From Breviolum minutum Mf 1.05b.01 (lineage: Eukaryota; Sar; Dinophyceae; Suessiales; Symbiodiniaceae): a stretch of DNA of 64,000 nt. Every line of letters starts with the position of its first letter. Position 1 is the stretch's first letter. Of the stretch, positions 43,028 to 55,164 are shown piece after piece. The stretch spans positions 92,229-156,228 of the forward strand of contig DF239875.1 in the NCBI GenBank assembly GCA_000507305.1. Direction: 5' to 3'. Under the pieces are notes generated by a model. That model worked only from the letters and a program-made list of their open reading frames with translations. It was not told the origin of the DNA and did no database searches. Position numbers and translations under genes: made by a program.

Positions 43028-43642
43028 ATCCTTTATGCCATTTCTGCAAAGATTGGATGTGGCTGTTTGGCCCCAAAATTGACTCCACCAGAAACTGTTG
43101 GGTTTTCGGCCATGGCAATTTTGGAGTTATGGCCAGCCATGGCTAGCTTATTGGAACATTTCGATGATCAGTGTTTTGCGGGAAGGTGAGGGCAACTCAT
43201 CTAAATAGAAGTTAGTTGAGTTCCAAGCATGATACTACATGTTCTTATAATAGAATATGAATTAAGATAATAGAATATGATGTAAAAGTGATACAATATA
43301 TAATATGTTGTTATTTATAATGATCATTATCCAGGAGAAAGTGAGATGATATATACATCAATGTATATTGCATGTGTATTGATTGTTCACTGCATGTACC
43401 CAAACTACACGACCTCTCTCGACCTCAAGACAACTTTGGTAATGACTTAGCAACATTCCCAGCTAGTTTTGACATGCATCCAGGTGATTGAAATATGGTG
43501 CACTTTGTTCCTTGTGTAGTCTTTGATCTAGGAGGTTTTTGAAGTTAAGAAAAGAATCATCAAAGGGTTTCTTATGGTTTCCTGCCAAGTCTATACTCTT
43601 GGATTTGTCTAAGGATAGACTGCAGACTTTGTTGATGCCTAG

Positions 43643-43788
43643 GTTTGATATGCCCCTTTTCGTCATGATGCAATTGGAGAGGGGGTCTGCATGCTACACA
43701 CTGCAAGCACCTAGCAACATCACACACAAGCTCATCTGCACCGGGGAGCTGAATATGGGAAGCTCCCCTTTCTTTCAAGCAAATCCAG
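43643..43788 (+). CDS. Exon of unknown protein
   Basis: It lies between TGATGCCTAG and GTTAGTG. It reads FDMPLFVMMQLERGSACYTL, QAPSNITHKLICTGELNMGS and SPFFQANP. The long uninterrupted frame, GC-rich composition and strong donor make it one of the clearer exons. The alternating pattern suggests beta strands. No family is recognised. Confidence 0.65.
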
Positions 43789-44176
43789 GTTAGTGAAAAA
43801 ACATGAATTTGTGCGACTGGAAAACTGTAGAACCCTTGCAAATTCCCAACATGTTCATGCTCAATGTTGCTGCCGGAAACCGGTCACTATGAAATATATC
43901 ATATCTGGTGACACCAAGGGTGTGAAATGAACATGTTGCAGAATCCAATTGTTTAGTCATTGACAACAAGCAACACTACACAACACAAACAATAAGACAA
44001 ACACAAACATAGAACTGGAACAAATACTACGCCCACACAAGTATACTGTTGTTCTTGTCGATGACGTTGTTTTTCTCATTTGGTTGTTGCTGGTGTTGTA
44101 GTTACTTCTTCTCGCTGTTGTTGGTCGCTGGTGTTCCGGCATGTTCCTGGTGCCTGTTGCTGATGGCGAGTGCCAG

Positions 44177-44273
44177 GCATTGCTATTACGGTGCCCGTGC
44201 TGGCGCGCCAGATGCACCTTGGAGCAACATAGGCAACGTGTAATGACGGCTGCCCACTGGGATGCTCCGGACG
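44177..44273 (+). CDS. Exon of unknown Cys-containing protein
   Basis: It lies between GCGAGTGCCAG and GTGTTT. It reads ALLLRCPCWRARCTLEQHRQ then RVMTAAHWDAPD plus one base. The CPCWRARC cluster is notable. The opposite strand is also open, so this reading is moderate. Confidence 0.5.
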
Positions 44274-45279
44274 GTGTTTCGGGACTTCCAAAAAGACTTT
44301 CACATTCCACCCGATTTCACAAGTGATGTATAGATGACATTTGAATCTAACATGTTTGGGGGGCTATGTATATAGCCTGTTCAAATATATCCATTGAGCT
44401 CCAAAAAGCCAAGAATTTGTTTTTTGCCCATTTCTCCCCCATTTTTTGGGGGAGCAACAAAAATGGGTGGCAACGAAACGCACAACAAGACCATCCCAGT
44501 TGATCCAGGAAATTCTGTGTTTCTTTCAACCTCTCGTCATTAAGGGATAGCCATAGATCCATGCAAGGCCTTTTTTCAGCATTTGGGAATTCAAATCAAA
44601 AAGGTTAATCCATGAGAGTCATGATGATTGGTGTCATTCTGGTAAACCTTGCGTACAACTGGATTTTCAAAACATGCTTGCTTGGGGAATGATTTCACTT
44701 ACTAAAGTATCATCAACCGGAGTTTTTTGTTGGCAGCTTGCTCGGTGTTATAGGAGGAAGGATGGATGAGTCAGAGTTTGTCATTTTTTCTGTTCAAAGC
44801 CATTGTATCAAACATTGTTCTTCCAGCAATTGACCGTTTTCTCTCCTCTTTGATGAAGTTTAAACCGTCAAAACTTGTGACATAACTGTCCAGTGATATT
44901 TTCAGGGAGTGATTTCCTAATCCAAATTTGGGAGCAGGAGCTGGATTGAAATTCCAATTAGCAGGTAGATAAGCTAAGGCAGCTAAGGGAATCATCCCTG
45001 TTCTATCTGTTCTGGTTGTGGATAGAACTAGGAAGCTCGCCATTCGCCCGCTTTGCTATGATGGTAGTCCTACCGTTCGACTACTTTTTGAAATCAAGTG
45101 ACTCAAGATAACATCCCTGAAAGTTACTACTTGCCCTCCATTACTAACAAATGATTTGGGAGTCCCTACAAGCCTGAAATTTCGTATGGATATAGTCTGA
45201 TATAGTACTCAAATTATTAATTATAGACAGATTAAAGTAGGCGTTTTTTTTTTCCGAATCACCAGTTTGGTTTATCCAT

Positions 45280-45452
45280 TACCCTCCCTGAAACTAACAC
45301 ATATCCCCTGAAAATAGACCCCTGGAGATTCGGAGATTCCTATGGAAAACCCCTCATTTTCAGGGGTTATGCAATGCAATATCCCCATTTTAGATAGGAA
45401 CTACATCATCAAAGGATCCATTTTCCATTGCTATGTTAGTTTACCAGGGTGT
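45280..45452. repeat. Family D hairpin with internal second hairpin
   Basis: ACCCTCCCTGAAACTAACAC and TGCTATGTTAGTTTACCAGG are the outer ends; CCCCTGAAAATAGACCCC and CCCTCATTTTCAGGGG form an inner stem. Confidence 0.75.
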
Positions 45453-45585
45453 AATCCATTATGTGCAGCAAGAAAATGAAGCTACTTCACGTGATGAAAA
45501 GCTTTGAAAATTTCCGGTTGGGCTCCCCTGAAAAACAGGCCAAACCAGGAGGCTACAAATTCAACAGATATAACTTATATATTTC

Positions 45586-45691
45586 ACATACTCAATGTAT
45601 ATTATATGGTATATCTATACCTACATTTACCATATACAAATTAGCCAAGTGTAGGTATATTATTTATATACCATACAATTGAGTGTTTGGG
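45586..45691. repeat. Family B element with changed but still paired arms
   Basis: ACTCAATGTATATTATATGG is paired with ATATACCATACAATTGAGT. Confidence 0.8.
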
Positions 45692-45784
45692 TATCAGATG
45701 TATTACATTAATCTTTCTCGGTGGTTTTTCGTTCAACGACATCGTCACGTGTTTGGAAGTCCCTTGCCAAAATCTCTCAGGTAG

Positions 45785-45842
45785 AGCCGGCGCCGGCGGC
45801 GTAGGGTGGAGGTGGACACGGGGAGCACCGATGAGGCGGATG
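45785..45842 (+). CDS. Exon of unknown protein, Arg-rich then acidic
   Basis: It lies between CTCAGGTAG and GTAGGA. It reads SRRRRRRVEVDTGSTDEAD plus one base, the most GC-rich island in the window. Frame choice rests on composition; the other frames give Ala/Gly/Pro-rich peptides. Confidence 0.5.
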
Positions 45843-46503
45843 GTAGGATCAATGGTATTTGGTTGGTCAAATGGCTGAAATCCGGGATTCACTCACCATG
45901 TTTATATGGGTAGTTTATATCAGTTTATCCCATTATTTACAGGGGTTTTGTATATATCCAAGGTGGTTGTTTGGGATTTCTGAACCATCAACAGTATCTG
46001 GTCAATTTTTTCGTCGCGACCTTTCAAACCTTCAAGTTTGGTAGCTTTTTGGTTTCGGGAAATCTCGGGAAATCTTGGTTTGTGAAATACTTTGGGAAGA
46101 TGGTATTATAGGAACTGGGTTACTAGGTTGTCCATGAAAGTGATCGTAAGGATCGTTAGTAAGTTGATTTATTTCACCCTTGGGGATCTTTACCCTCGGG
46201 GATTTTTAGTTTTGTGAGTTTACCCTTGGGGAAATGCTCCAGTTTGAGACCCGAACTGTGTATGCACATGTATGCATATTTTAATTGATGTTTTGTATAT
46301 CTATGTCATTACTGTGTACATATTTTCACAGTCCATTCATCAACCAATTGACCCACAACTTTCAACCGGATGATCACGGATCACATTTCTGACGCAGGAA
46401 ATTTCTCCAGTCTGATGGCTGGATTGCTCCAATCCAGTGGAGCAATGGAGCAAGTGGAAATCTCTCCAAATGGAAAGCGTCTATGATACAGTATCGACAT
46501 CAA

Positions 46504-46607
46504 CTGGGTGGTGGTTTCAAACATTTTTCTGGAATTTTCATTCCGAACCTTGGGGAAATGATCGAATTTGACTAATGTTTTTCAGATGGGTTGAAACCAC
46601 CAACTAG
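46504..46607 (+). repeat. Family A TIR element with 4-bp target duplication
   Basis: It runs from CTGGGTGGTGGTTTCAA to TTGAAACCACCAACTAG, flanked by TCAA at 46500-46503 and 46608-46611. Confidence 0.92.
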
Positions 46608-48060
46608 TCAAGGGTGATGGGAAACATCTGTGAGAATTAAATGAAATGCAGGAAGCATTGCAAGCACCCATAAGAATCATCCCAGAATCTTCCAACTACA
46701 CTGGTTTTGGAAGTATGGACCGTAGGAGTTTGGATGTCCAGGGTTACAAATCACGCAAGTGATGAAACAATTGGGAGATGATAGTGTAGAAAGGGAGCCT
46801 GATGATAAACCAACAAATTGTGCTACTATTTACGTAGTCATGCGTGAGTATTCCTTCCGTAAGGAATTCAAATGTAGGTTGGGTAGATGACCATCCCCGA
46901 GGACTCAGTGAAACAATAGAGACAAAATAGACTCTGCAGAAGCACTGAATGATGTTTTGACCCCTGAAACCTATCAATCATGTAACATGTCCATGCTCAA
47001 ACAAAACATTTGATTTTTTGTCAGGGTGTACTGCCATGCACTACCTATTCATGCAACCAATGAAACAAACAATGTTTAGTAAATAGCACTAGAGATCCAC
47101 TTGAAGATGGTGCTCCAAAAGACACAAAACTGGATCCTTTCACGGTCATTTTTATGCTGGCATAATTCATTTGGGGCAGGAGGTGTTCAAAAAGAAGAAG
47201 TGGTGTCAAGATAATCAGACCGCCACAAGATATCCATGTTTTGAATGATGTCTCAGAATCATTGGATTGACTTTCAACAAAAATGTGTGTGTGTGTGTGT
47301 GTGTTTTGCTTAAGTTGGTTTTCTTTCAAACCATTCCTGTGTGTGTGTGTGTGTGTCCGTGTGTTGTCTTTAAAAGTTGCTTGTGACTCGCAAACCAAAA
47401 TCTAAGGGTTTTGGGGCCCAAACACTTGGAGTGTTTCAAACCGCTCTGAAACGTGCAGAAATATTTGCATTCAAGAACGACGAGGTTTTTTTAAAGGGGT
47501 TTTCATTTCGATTCCTATTTTCAAATTTGGGATTCTGGGCCTAATCCTGGATTCTGAGAGTTGTACAGTTGTACACTAAGTGTTTTAGATGTTTGGAAAA
47601 AGTATGAAAAAGTATAAAGCATGCCTCAGTTTTGGTGTTGTTTTTTGTTGTTTTTTGTCCGAGGAAGTTTGCCGGTTTTCAGCTATGTACACGTTGACGG
47701 GTACCATTTCCCATATGAAGGGTAGCAACCTTTTGACCCTGTTTATGTGCAGCTGCGTGTTTATCCTTCATAAAGTTTAAGAGTGCATATATTACATCTT
47801 CAACTGGTCCATGGTTCAATTCGTCATTTCATTGACATGCTAGTTTACTGGAGTCTAATATGAGCATCAGGAGATCGAAATCAAGATAACGGACTAAATA
47901 GACACTTTGAATATGTACCTGGTCCTTCCAAGCTGTGCCAAATGGTTTCTGAAGGGTGTCAATTCATCACCTTCCTCAGGGTTTAATTGGCAACCCTTGG
48001 TAGGTGATCGTATGTTTACTTATATATACATATATTTTGTTGATTTTCATTGGATCAATA
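46608..48060. other. Stretch without supported gene
   Basis: AT-rich sequence with two (GT)n runs (47284-47305, 47337-47356) and fragments of repeat H near 46860. I see no island with exon character. Confidence 0.5.
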
Positions 48061-48066
48061 GTATGT

Positions 48067-48166
48067 ACCCAAAGGATCCATGTATGGTATATTTACCTAC
48101 ATTTGGTTGATGATTATGGCATATGGTAAATGTAGGTAAATATACCATACATGGATCCTCTGGGGT
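48067..48166. repeat. Family B palindromic element
   Basis: CCCAAAGGATCCATGTATGG and CCATACATGGATCCTCTGGG, with near-perfect inner arms GGTATATTTACCTACATTT and AAATGTAGGTAAATATACC. Confidence 0.93.
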
Positions 48167-48770
48167 ATTATATAGACACTTTGAACATGTGTATTTTATA
48201 GACATAATATGCACATGGGGTCCACTTTTTGAATCTCCTCGGACCGTCTCTTTTCCACATTTCAATCCAGCTTGGAGCATCATGGAGCACGCCGAAAAAA
48301 AAACAGTGATTTTCCGGGTCGGTCTGAAGGTAGGTCTCCGGAAACTGAAGACATGTTGGTTAGGTGTTTTCTTTGCAAAAAATCAGCGAAAATGAACATG
48401 AAGACTGAAGATCACCCCTTTGAAAAGGTAACTGATATTCCATCCGCCTTTTTGGGATATCATGTTCGGGGTTTTGGCGCACAGATTCCCGGCGACGGTT
48501 TTGCAGCTTTGCTACCCTGTTTTTTTTGATGTATTATCCCACTTGATGCATTGGAGAGGTACAAGTAATAAGGATAAACTACACCTGTAATTACACTAGA
48601 TTTTTGTTGAGGTAAACCTGTAACCCATGATCCTTATTTTGATTGGAACTTGGATTTTCTTATGGAGGAAAAACAAAGGACATAGCTGGGTTTCAGGAAG
48701 ATACACACCATTCACGAAAGATACTTTAAATTTTATGGATTGTATTGGTACTTTTTTGAGAATAAACACG

Positions 48771-48930
48771 TACTGTTGATGGTTCAGAAATCCTGCAGCA
48801 ACCACCTATATAGGATTCTGTATAAAAATCCGTCGTAAATGGATGGTAGATTTCAACCTACCAACCTCCAAACAACTGGTGAGTTTGAGCGCCGGATTTC
48901 GATCAAACCATCAACATCCATCAACCGTAG
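48771..48930 (+). repeat. Family C element, long form
   Basis: TACTGTTGATGGTTCAGAAA at the left; GCGCCGGATTTCGATCAAAC, CATCAACATCCATCAACC at the right. Longer than the other copies and partly duplicated at the right end. Confidence 0.7.
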
Positions 48931-49525
48931 CACCACTCCGAAGCCTTCTAGCTTGAATCACTGGCTATGAAATCCCTCTGTGGAATTTTTAAAAGACTGG
49001 AGTTTAAGGTTTGCCACGGGCCCGTTGGATGGGTGGAGTGTAAAGCAATCCAGCGGGAAATGATGCACAAAATATTTGAGCACAGGTGTCATTTTTTTTG
49101 TGGGTTGAGAATATCTTTGCCCCTGAGGATTTGAGTTGATTCTCATGCTTTAAACAACACATCGGGATATTATTTCATAAAACCAGACATCCCTTTAGGG
49201 AGAAATCATTCCACCTAAACAATAGAACAATCAGGGTGAAGTATTCTGTCGATGGCATGCCAATGTTTCCGTTCTGGTATCGGTTTAGTTCCAGCTTAAA
49301 ACAAGCATTTCAGTAAATAGCGAGGTCCAGCGAGCAATCCCACAGGGTTCACCTTACTAAGATTTATAGTAAGATAATTTGACTACCTAGCAATTCTTTG
49401 TGACCTTTTTGGGATGGTTAAGTGACCCTTTCAAATGGTTAAGTGACCTCCAACTAGGGGATGAAAAGGTCACATTGAATCACCTGGTAGGTGACATATT
49501 TTTGTGGTACATTTTTGCGATTTAG

Positions 49526-49622
49526 GACTGCTGTTTTTGGGCGTGGCATCATGTGCATAACAGCTGAAACGCTTGTTTCTCTTGGCTTCTCCACAAGCGA
49601 AAATTCACAAACGCGCCATGGG
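49526..49622 (+). CDS. Exon of unknown protein
   Basis: It follows TTGCGATTTAG and ends before GTGACG. It reads TAVFGRGIMCITAETLVSLG then FSTSENSQTRHG. GC-rich against an AT-rich background. No family is recognised. Confidence 0.55.
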
Positions 49623-50382
49623 GTGACGAGTATATGAGGTGAGTTACAAGATTAAGACCAAGTGGAACAGCCATCATTCTGCCCTGGATGTTGTATTTGA
49701 TTGTATTTGTTTTAGCATCAAAAAAAACAGGATCCAACATTTGCGCTGGTACACTGTATATATAATTTATTTATTATATATATGTTTAAGTTATGATATT
49801 TATAATTTTATTTTGTACATTTTTGTACATATGTATATATATATATTGAATATGTAGATTATATGTATATTACATTGTTTCTTATTACGTATATTTCCAT
49901 TCTACCCACATGAAATATTGAGTATAAAAAAGATTATACATATACACAAACACACCCTAAGCCTATATGTGTATTCCCTGAAAAAAATGGTCACCTCGGA
50001 AGACACAGGTTCTCTACCCGTTCCCGTGGGGATGAAGCATTGAAGATTGATATAAATGGCGATGACCAGAAGATACATCCCGCAAAATTCACCTAGAACC
50101 CAAAAATGGAGGTTTGGTTCAGATGATGGTCCTTTTCAATTGGGTGATTTTAATGTTCCATGTTAATTTTCAGGGGGAGTTCCGGCGTTTACAGTGAATG
50201 CATAGAAAAATTGTACCAATCTTGGGATTTTCTGGATTCTTTTCGCTGCTACTCATGTCCCGGGGATTTGGGGTACTTTTTGCCAATCCTGGGGGGTATA
50301 TATCTGGTACTACCATCAGCTTTTCAAAAAAGATTACTTGGATATTTGGACAGCTCAATTCCTTCATAATTGTGATTTGGAG

Positions 50383-50510
50383 CTACTTGGATGTCCCAGG
50401 AAGTTAGTAAATGGTTAGTACATGGATTACAACCTACTTATACGTGAGGTATACTGGGGTTATATCCCACTTACTAACCATTTACTAACTTCCTGGGACA
50501 TTCAAGTAGG
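50383..50510. repeat. Near-perfect 38-base-arm hairpin
   Basis: The left arm starts CTACTTGGATGTCCCAGGAA and continues GTTAGTAAATGGTTAGTA; the right arm is its reverse complement with one change. The loop is about 50 bases. GATGTCCCAGGAA also occurs at 41124. Confidence 0.92.
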
Positions 50511-50528
50511 CTTCTTTTCACCGAACTT

Positions 50529-50710
50529 CACATCTTAGCTTCACTTTTCATCGATTCGTCGAAGTTGCAAGCACTTTTCGAAGCCAAGTTTCGTGCGGTG
50601 CAGTTTTCGGGCGACACGTTTGGCACGGGACAACTCCCGCGGTGTCATCCAAACAGTGGGTGTTTTGCGATCGCAGTTTTCGCTGGTAAACGCAGGGCTA
50701 TGAATTGCTG
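50529..50710. CDS. Coding-like GC-rich region, strand unresolved
   Basis: All three + frames and one - frame are open here. The - frame reads TPRELSRAKRVARKLHRTKL then GFEKCLQLRRIDEK and looks the most protein-like; the + frames have an AG at 50528 and a GTAAAC donor. The region is coding by composition, but I cannot choose a strand. Confidence 0.4.
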
Positions 50711-51352
50711 GTAAGCTAATCACTATTGGTTGACGATAAGAATTCGGTAAAAAACTCAATTGGAACAGTTTTTTACGTTGCTTACGTGATTTCAATCATT
50801 TTTTTTACGAAGACAACCCCCAATTTTATGGGGATGATGATGCAACTATATGTTTTTCAATTGGCTGCTTTAAAAAACAACCGAGTAATTTTGTTTGCGC
50901 AAAGGTGGTCTGCTGCATATTCCTATAAAATCATTTGGTGTGAACCAGCTTCCATCCACAGTGGTAACCTTAGGCCAATTTCGTTTACCAGCTGGATGGG
51001 TAGCATACACAAGCCATCCAAGCCTTTCCAAAGAATGCTGATGAAAAGATATGTGACGGTCCATCCATTCATGAATAACCCTTATATAGCTAAAATCAAT
51101 GGACATATCAACAGTGAGAACTGAACAAATCAAACAATCACAATTCAAAAACCTCAAGCACGCATTTGGAGCTTTTTTTGGATGCGCGATAGGATACATT
51201 GAAGGCGTTTCAGAAAAAGTTTTTTTTGGGTGAAGCGAAACACCGAGGTATGTATTGAAGGGTGGATTTTTGAGGGAGTTGACGGTGAAGCATTGGAATC
51301 CAAACACCATTTTTTTTTTGCCCCAAAAAATTGAGCAATTTTAATTCATCTC

Positions 51353-51462
51353 CTGGTTTGGTGGTTTCAAATATGTTTTTTGTATTTTCAACCCGGATCC
51401 CTGGGGAAATGACCCAATTTCACGAATTAATATTTTTCAAATGGGTTGAAACCACCATCTAG
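51353..51462 (+). repeat. Family A element
   Basis: CTGGTTTGGTGGTTTCAAA to TTGAAACCACCATCTAG. ATCT occurs on both sides with one extra base at the left. Confidence 0.8.
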
Positions 51463-52021
51463 ATCTTTGTTGTCTTTTTTTTCCTGTTAACATGCATAGG
51501 ATGTGGTGTTAAAGGTGATTGTTTTCCTTTCTCATAATTCATCCATCTGGGTAGTGTGTTTCACTTGTTTAAATTAGTTTGAGCAAATCTAAGAATAGGT
51601 AATACATCTATGTTGATTTTTCCATTGTAGACAGCTTTATATATATATATATGTTTGATAAAGCGTTTTTTGTAAAAGTGAAAATTGTGCGCATAGTTAT
51701 TAGTTATGAGGAGCTTCAAGGATTTCAGGATTGTGAGTTGCGTTGGCAACATTTACCAGCCGCCATTTCCCATGAATGCGGCCATTGTTGACCCACTGTA
51801 AGCAAATATTCTGCAATATTCTGCATAGATATTTACAATATATAGAGCATTTGGAATTGTAACTATGTACACCCCAAATCCTCCAAATCCTCCTCCCAAT
51901 AACTTTGACATCTTTAATTTCAGACAAGTTTCAGGAGGAAATTAAGTTAACACTTTCTGGTGTTTGGTGTTTGAACATGTTTTACAACCCGTTGTTTTTT
52001 GGGGGATGGGGGGTTTCCCAG

Positions 52022-52215
52022 GTTACGTTTCGTCATATCATTTTCTCAATGCTTCAAACCGGGTGTGGCCGGCATCGTTCGCTGGAAAATGCCCAAGGCG
52101 TGGTGCACCGGTCGATGCCGCGGGGCACGGTCTTTGGAGTGAAGATGATGGATATGACGGATATGATGGCGATGCTGAAGATGCTGAAGATGGTGAGGAA
52201 ATGCAGGTCGAAGAG
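52022..52215 (+). CDS. Exon of unknown protein with acidic Tyr/Gly repeat
   Basis: It follows GGTTTCCCAG and ends before GTGCGA. It reads YVSSYHFLNASNRVWPASFA, GKCPRRGAPVDAAGHGLWSE, DDGYDGYDGDAEDAEDGEEM then QVEE. It is the longest clear single exon apart from 59148-59467. The DDGYDGYDGDAEDAED tract looks like a disordered acidic linker. A later GA donor near 52233 would put it in phase with the exon at 53355. Confidence 0.75.
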
Positions 52216-52744
52216 GTGCGATTTTTGTTGATGGGAAGAAAGAAATCCCAAACAGCCAATCACAGGACTTGGGATGGTGCTAAAACCTTGCAAATACTGC
52301 GGATAATTACACTAGCAACCTCAACTGGTGCGATACGTTTCAAGGATTCTTGGGGGATGGAACAAACTCCCATACATATACCCACGTGATATAGAGGGCG
52401 TTTTTTTTAGGGATTTCCCATAGGGGGCTGAATCTTGGGGTTCCAACAATCGGGGGAAGAGAGATTCCGCTTCGGAAACCAGCATTTTCAGGTTACTGTA
52501 CATCTTAGTAGTTTTCGGAGGGAAGCCCGGGAAGAATGATGATTTAGGCCTGCTTTTTTGGAGGATATATATTGTGAAGAATTGGTGGACGCAGTGGATT
52601 TTGTGGCATGTGTTCAGAAAGGAAACTTCTTGTGCAGAACAGCCAGCATTAAATTTATGGTTGATTCTCAACCTTTTAATAGGTCAGAGCTGTGCACAGA
52701 ATAAGCTGAACCGCAAAATGAATCGCAAAAGTTGGTAACCAGCA

Positions 52745-52885
52745 AGTATACAAGATGGGGCCCCCTAACTACTATATTTCCGTGGATTTGTCCCTAGTTA
52801 TGCCCGTTTACTACCACGGTTTTTCATAGGGTTTGCTGGGCTTGTAACTACCCTTATAACTAGGGTCCCGGCCCCCTTCTTGTAG
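52745..52885. repeat. Repeat related to family F
   Basis: GGGGCCCCCTAACTAC through ACTAGGGTCCCGGCCCCC. It resembles the element at 54914-55070 in its ends and its TTATAACTAGG-like core. Confidence 0.45.
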
Positions 52886-53354
52886 GCAAATAAAATTTCA
52901 TATCTCCCTTGTTACTACCACAATTCCGTCAGGGTAAGTAACCAGTTACTTATTCATCCTGGAGATATGCATATAAAGTCGTCGTGATACACTCCAAATA
53001 CACTCCAAGATATCTTTAGAGATGTATACTTGGAAAACCCAACACAAACACAAAAAAGAACCACACACAAATGTCAAAGCATATTGGCTGGAAATGGCTG
53101 GAGGATGATCATCAGTAACAGCTCGGAATGTTTCAACAGGTAGACTAGTAGACTACAGTACGTATATTACATTCATGTTGGATATTAGCCTCTTGATGTT
53201 GCAATTGATGTACTTAACACCACCTCTTATTGATGTTCAACTGTAAAAAAAAGTTTGTTTCGGGACACTGGTTTTCTTGATGTGGTCAGCTGTTTGCTTT
53301 TGTGCAGCCATGCATCTTAGCAGAAGGGTCCCACCATCCCATGTGCGCCGATAG

Positions 53355-53436
53355 AGGTAGAGGTGCCATCGAACGCAACACCTGAGACAGAAGTGGAGCC
53401 AGAAGAACTCCCAGAACCCTTAGCAAGTTGCATCAG
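53355..53436 (+). CDS. Exon of unknown acidic protein
   Basis: It lies between GCGCCGATAG and GTCCCT. It reads VEVPSNATPETEVEPEELPE then PLASCI plus two bases. Phase matches the exon at 54023. Confidence 0.65.
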
Positions 53437-53487
53437 GTCCCTTTGGTTGGGCTGGATTTGGTTTGGTTGCTTTTTTTGGATTTCATA

Positions 53488-53604
53488 CTGTTGATGGACA
53501 AAAAATCCAGGTAACCAGTTGATATATTAAAACATATATCCCATGATTTAGAGGGGTTTCATACATGTCAGGTGGTGGTTATATCCCCAAATTTCTTCCA
53601 TCAA
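53488..53604 (+). repeat. Family C element
   Basis: CATACTGTTGATGGACAAAA at the left; AAATTTCTTCCATCAAAA at the right, with the ATATATCCCATGATTTAGAG core. Confidence 0.7.
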
Positions 53605-54022
53605 AAATATCAGATTTCATTGGAGTCAACTCACATGGATGCAAATCCAACGAAGTCCTCCCGCCCAAACCTCGGAGATACACAAAATTCCTTTCCAACC
53701 CCATCTCAGTATATAACCCCCCTGGATGTTTTTTCATAGATACCCAAGATGATGCCATATTTGAAGCCGGAGAGACATGTTGAAAAAGGCCATCATGTTT
53801 GGGTATTCATGTCAAAGTGTAGTTTATTTGATTGGCTCCTTCTTAAAACATGATCCTTGGTTTTGATGATGTACAAGTAGATATATGGATCCCAAGTTTG
53901 TAACTTAAATATATGAGAACTGAGGTGATCGAGTTCTTGTTGCTTTTTCCTTCTTTTCAGGCAGCTTATTGTTGATTAATTACGAGTCGTCGTGAAAGAA
54001 AAAAGCAAGGAAGATAAGGGAG

Positions 54023-54144
54023 CCTCATGACTCTGGGTCAACCCATCCGGGGAAGGGTGCACATCCCAAGAAGCCGTTACCACTTTTTGAGGGAAGATGG
54101 CTCTGCACCAGCAGTACATGCAGCCTTTTACTTGTGGCAGCTTG
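54023..54144 (+). CDS. Exon of unknown protein
   Basis: It follows GATAAGGGAG and reads LMTLGQPIRGRVHIPRSRYH then FLREDGSAPAVHAAFYLWQL plus one base, ending at a GA donor (GATAAG). Phase matches 53436 and 54868. No family is recognised. Confidence 0.65.
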
Positions 54145-54251
54145 GATAAGATGAGTTGCTGGCGGGGTTGGATTTTGTTGAATTGATTATAGGACGAGGG
54201 GTTGAATTTAGAGTATTTCGTACATACCTGACTTTGTGGCATTTCCATTTA

Positions 54252-54354
54252 TACCCTCTGGTGAACTAAAGTAGGAATAAACAATTCCCCAATTATATAG
54301 ATGAATTTCCTACTAAGAGTCATTTCTATTGCTATGTTGGTTTACTGGAGGGTA
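54252..54354. repeat. Family D hairpin element
   Basis: TACCCTCTGGTGAACTAAAG and GCTATGTTGGTTTACTGGAG. Confidence 0.75.
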
Positions 54355-54867
54355 TCTAACATGTATGGTTCATATAATGTGATTCACATACACTGCTATA
54401 CATCTTATGTTTACAGATTATGATCGTTATAGGGCACTGATTTTGTTTGTAATTTGTAGTTATATACATGTTTGTAATTTCATTTGTTTTAATTGAAGAC
54501 ACACGTGATGCATGTTGGGGTTGATTGCTTTTTTTTTTCGTATCAGTTGCTTCGTTTTCCCATGAGATATCGAACGGCTCAAATGTGCTCAACATGGTTG
54601 GGGCTTGCTGGATCCTGCCACAAATGGCTTTTTTAGTATATATCTAAAAAGTAGTTTGTAATTACAATCACAACGACTTGCCCAGAAAAAAAATGGGAGG
54701 GTTCTTAATATCTGACATCTATGGGAAATTGTTGGGTCCTTAGGCCAAAGTCTTGAGAATTTATTTTCAGGTGACGTCCCTCATTAATCAATAGGATTTC
54801 CCTCTCAGTTCAGCTGGTTGAGACAGATTTTTTTCGCATGGAAACCTTTTCCCCATGGCTGTTTCAG

Positions 54868-54915
54868 CTTTGAAAGATATTTTGTTCAGCAAAAATGACC
54901 AGATCTACAAGGTGG
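54868..54915 (+). CDS. Exon of unknown protein: LKDILFSKNDQIYK
   Basis: It follows GGCTGTTTCAG and reads LKDILFSKNDQIYKV. A GC donor at 54916 keeps phase with 55072; a GT at 54912 would not. Confidence 0.55.
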
Positions 54916-55071
54916 GCCCCGAGCCGATCGTTGTAAATGGAGGGACATGGGGCCTCTAGAAGTGGAGTTACAAATGGGTGGGGTTCTTTGAACCTTACTT
55001 GTATATAATGGAGTTATAAGTATTTATAAGTTAGAAGTTCTAACTACCCTACTTATAATTAGTAGGTGCAG
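54916..55071 (+). repeat. F-like element filling an intron
   Basis: The whole 156-base intron from GGGCCCCGAGCC to GTAGGTGCAG contains paired blocks (TTATAAGTATTTATAAG; GTTAGAAGTTCTAAC). Its ends GGTGGGCCCC and AGTGCCCACT are partly inverted. Confidence 0.5.
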
Positions 55072-55164
55072 TGCCCACTTTATATCAACCTGCTGGAATG
55101 GCTCCTTTGGAAAAGATGGACACCTTCGGCACCTTGGACGTTGCTCGCAAAAAAAAGATCCCAG
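55072..55164 (+). CDS. Exon of unknown protein: MAPLEKMDTFGTLDVA
   Basis: It follows GGTGCAG and ends before GTATGG. It reads PTLYQPAGMAPLEKMDTFGT then LDVARKKKIP plus one base. A second frame is open across the same bases, but phase with 54915 and 55320 supports this one. Confidence 0.6.
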
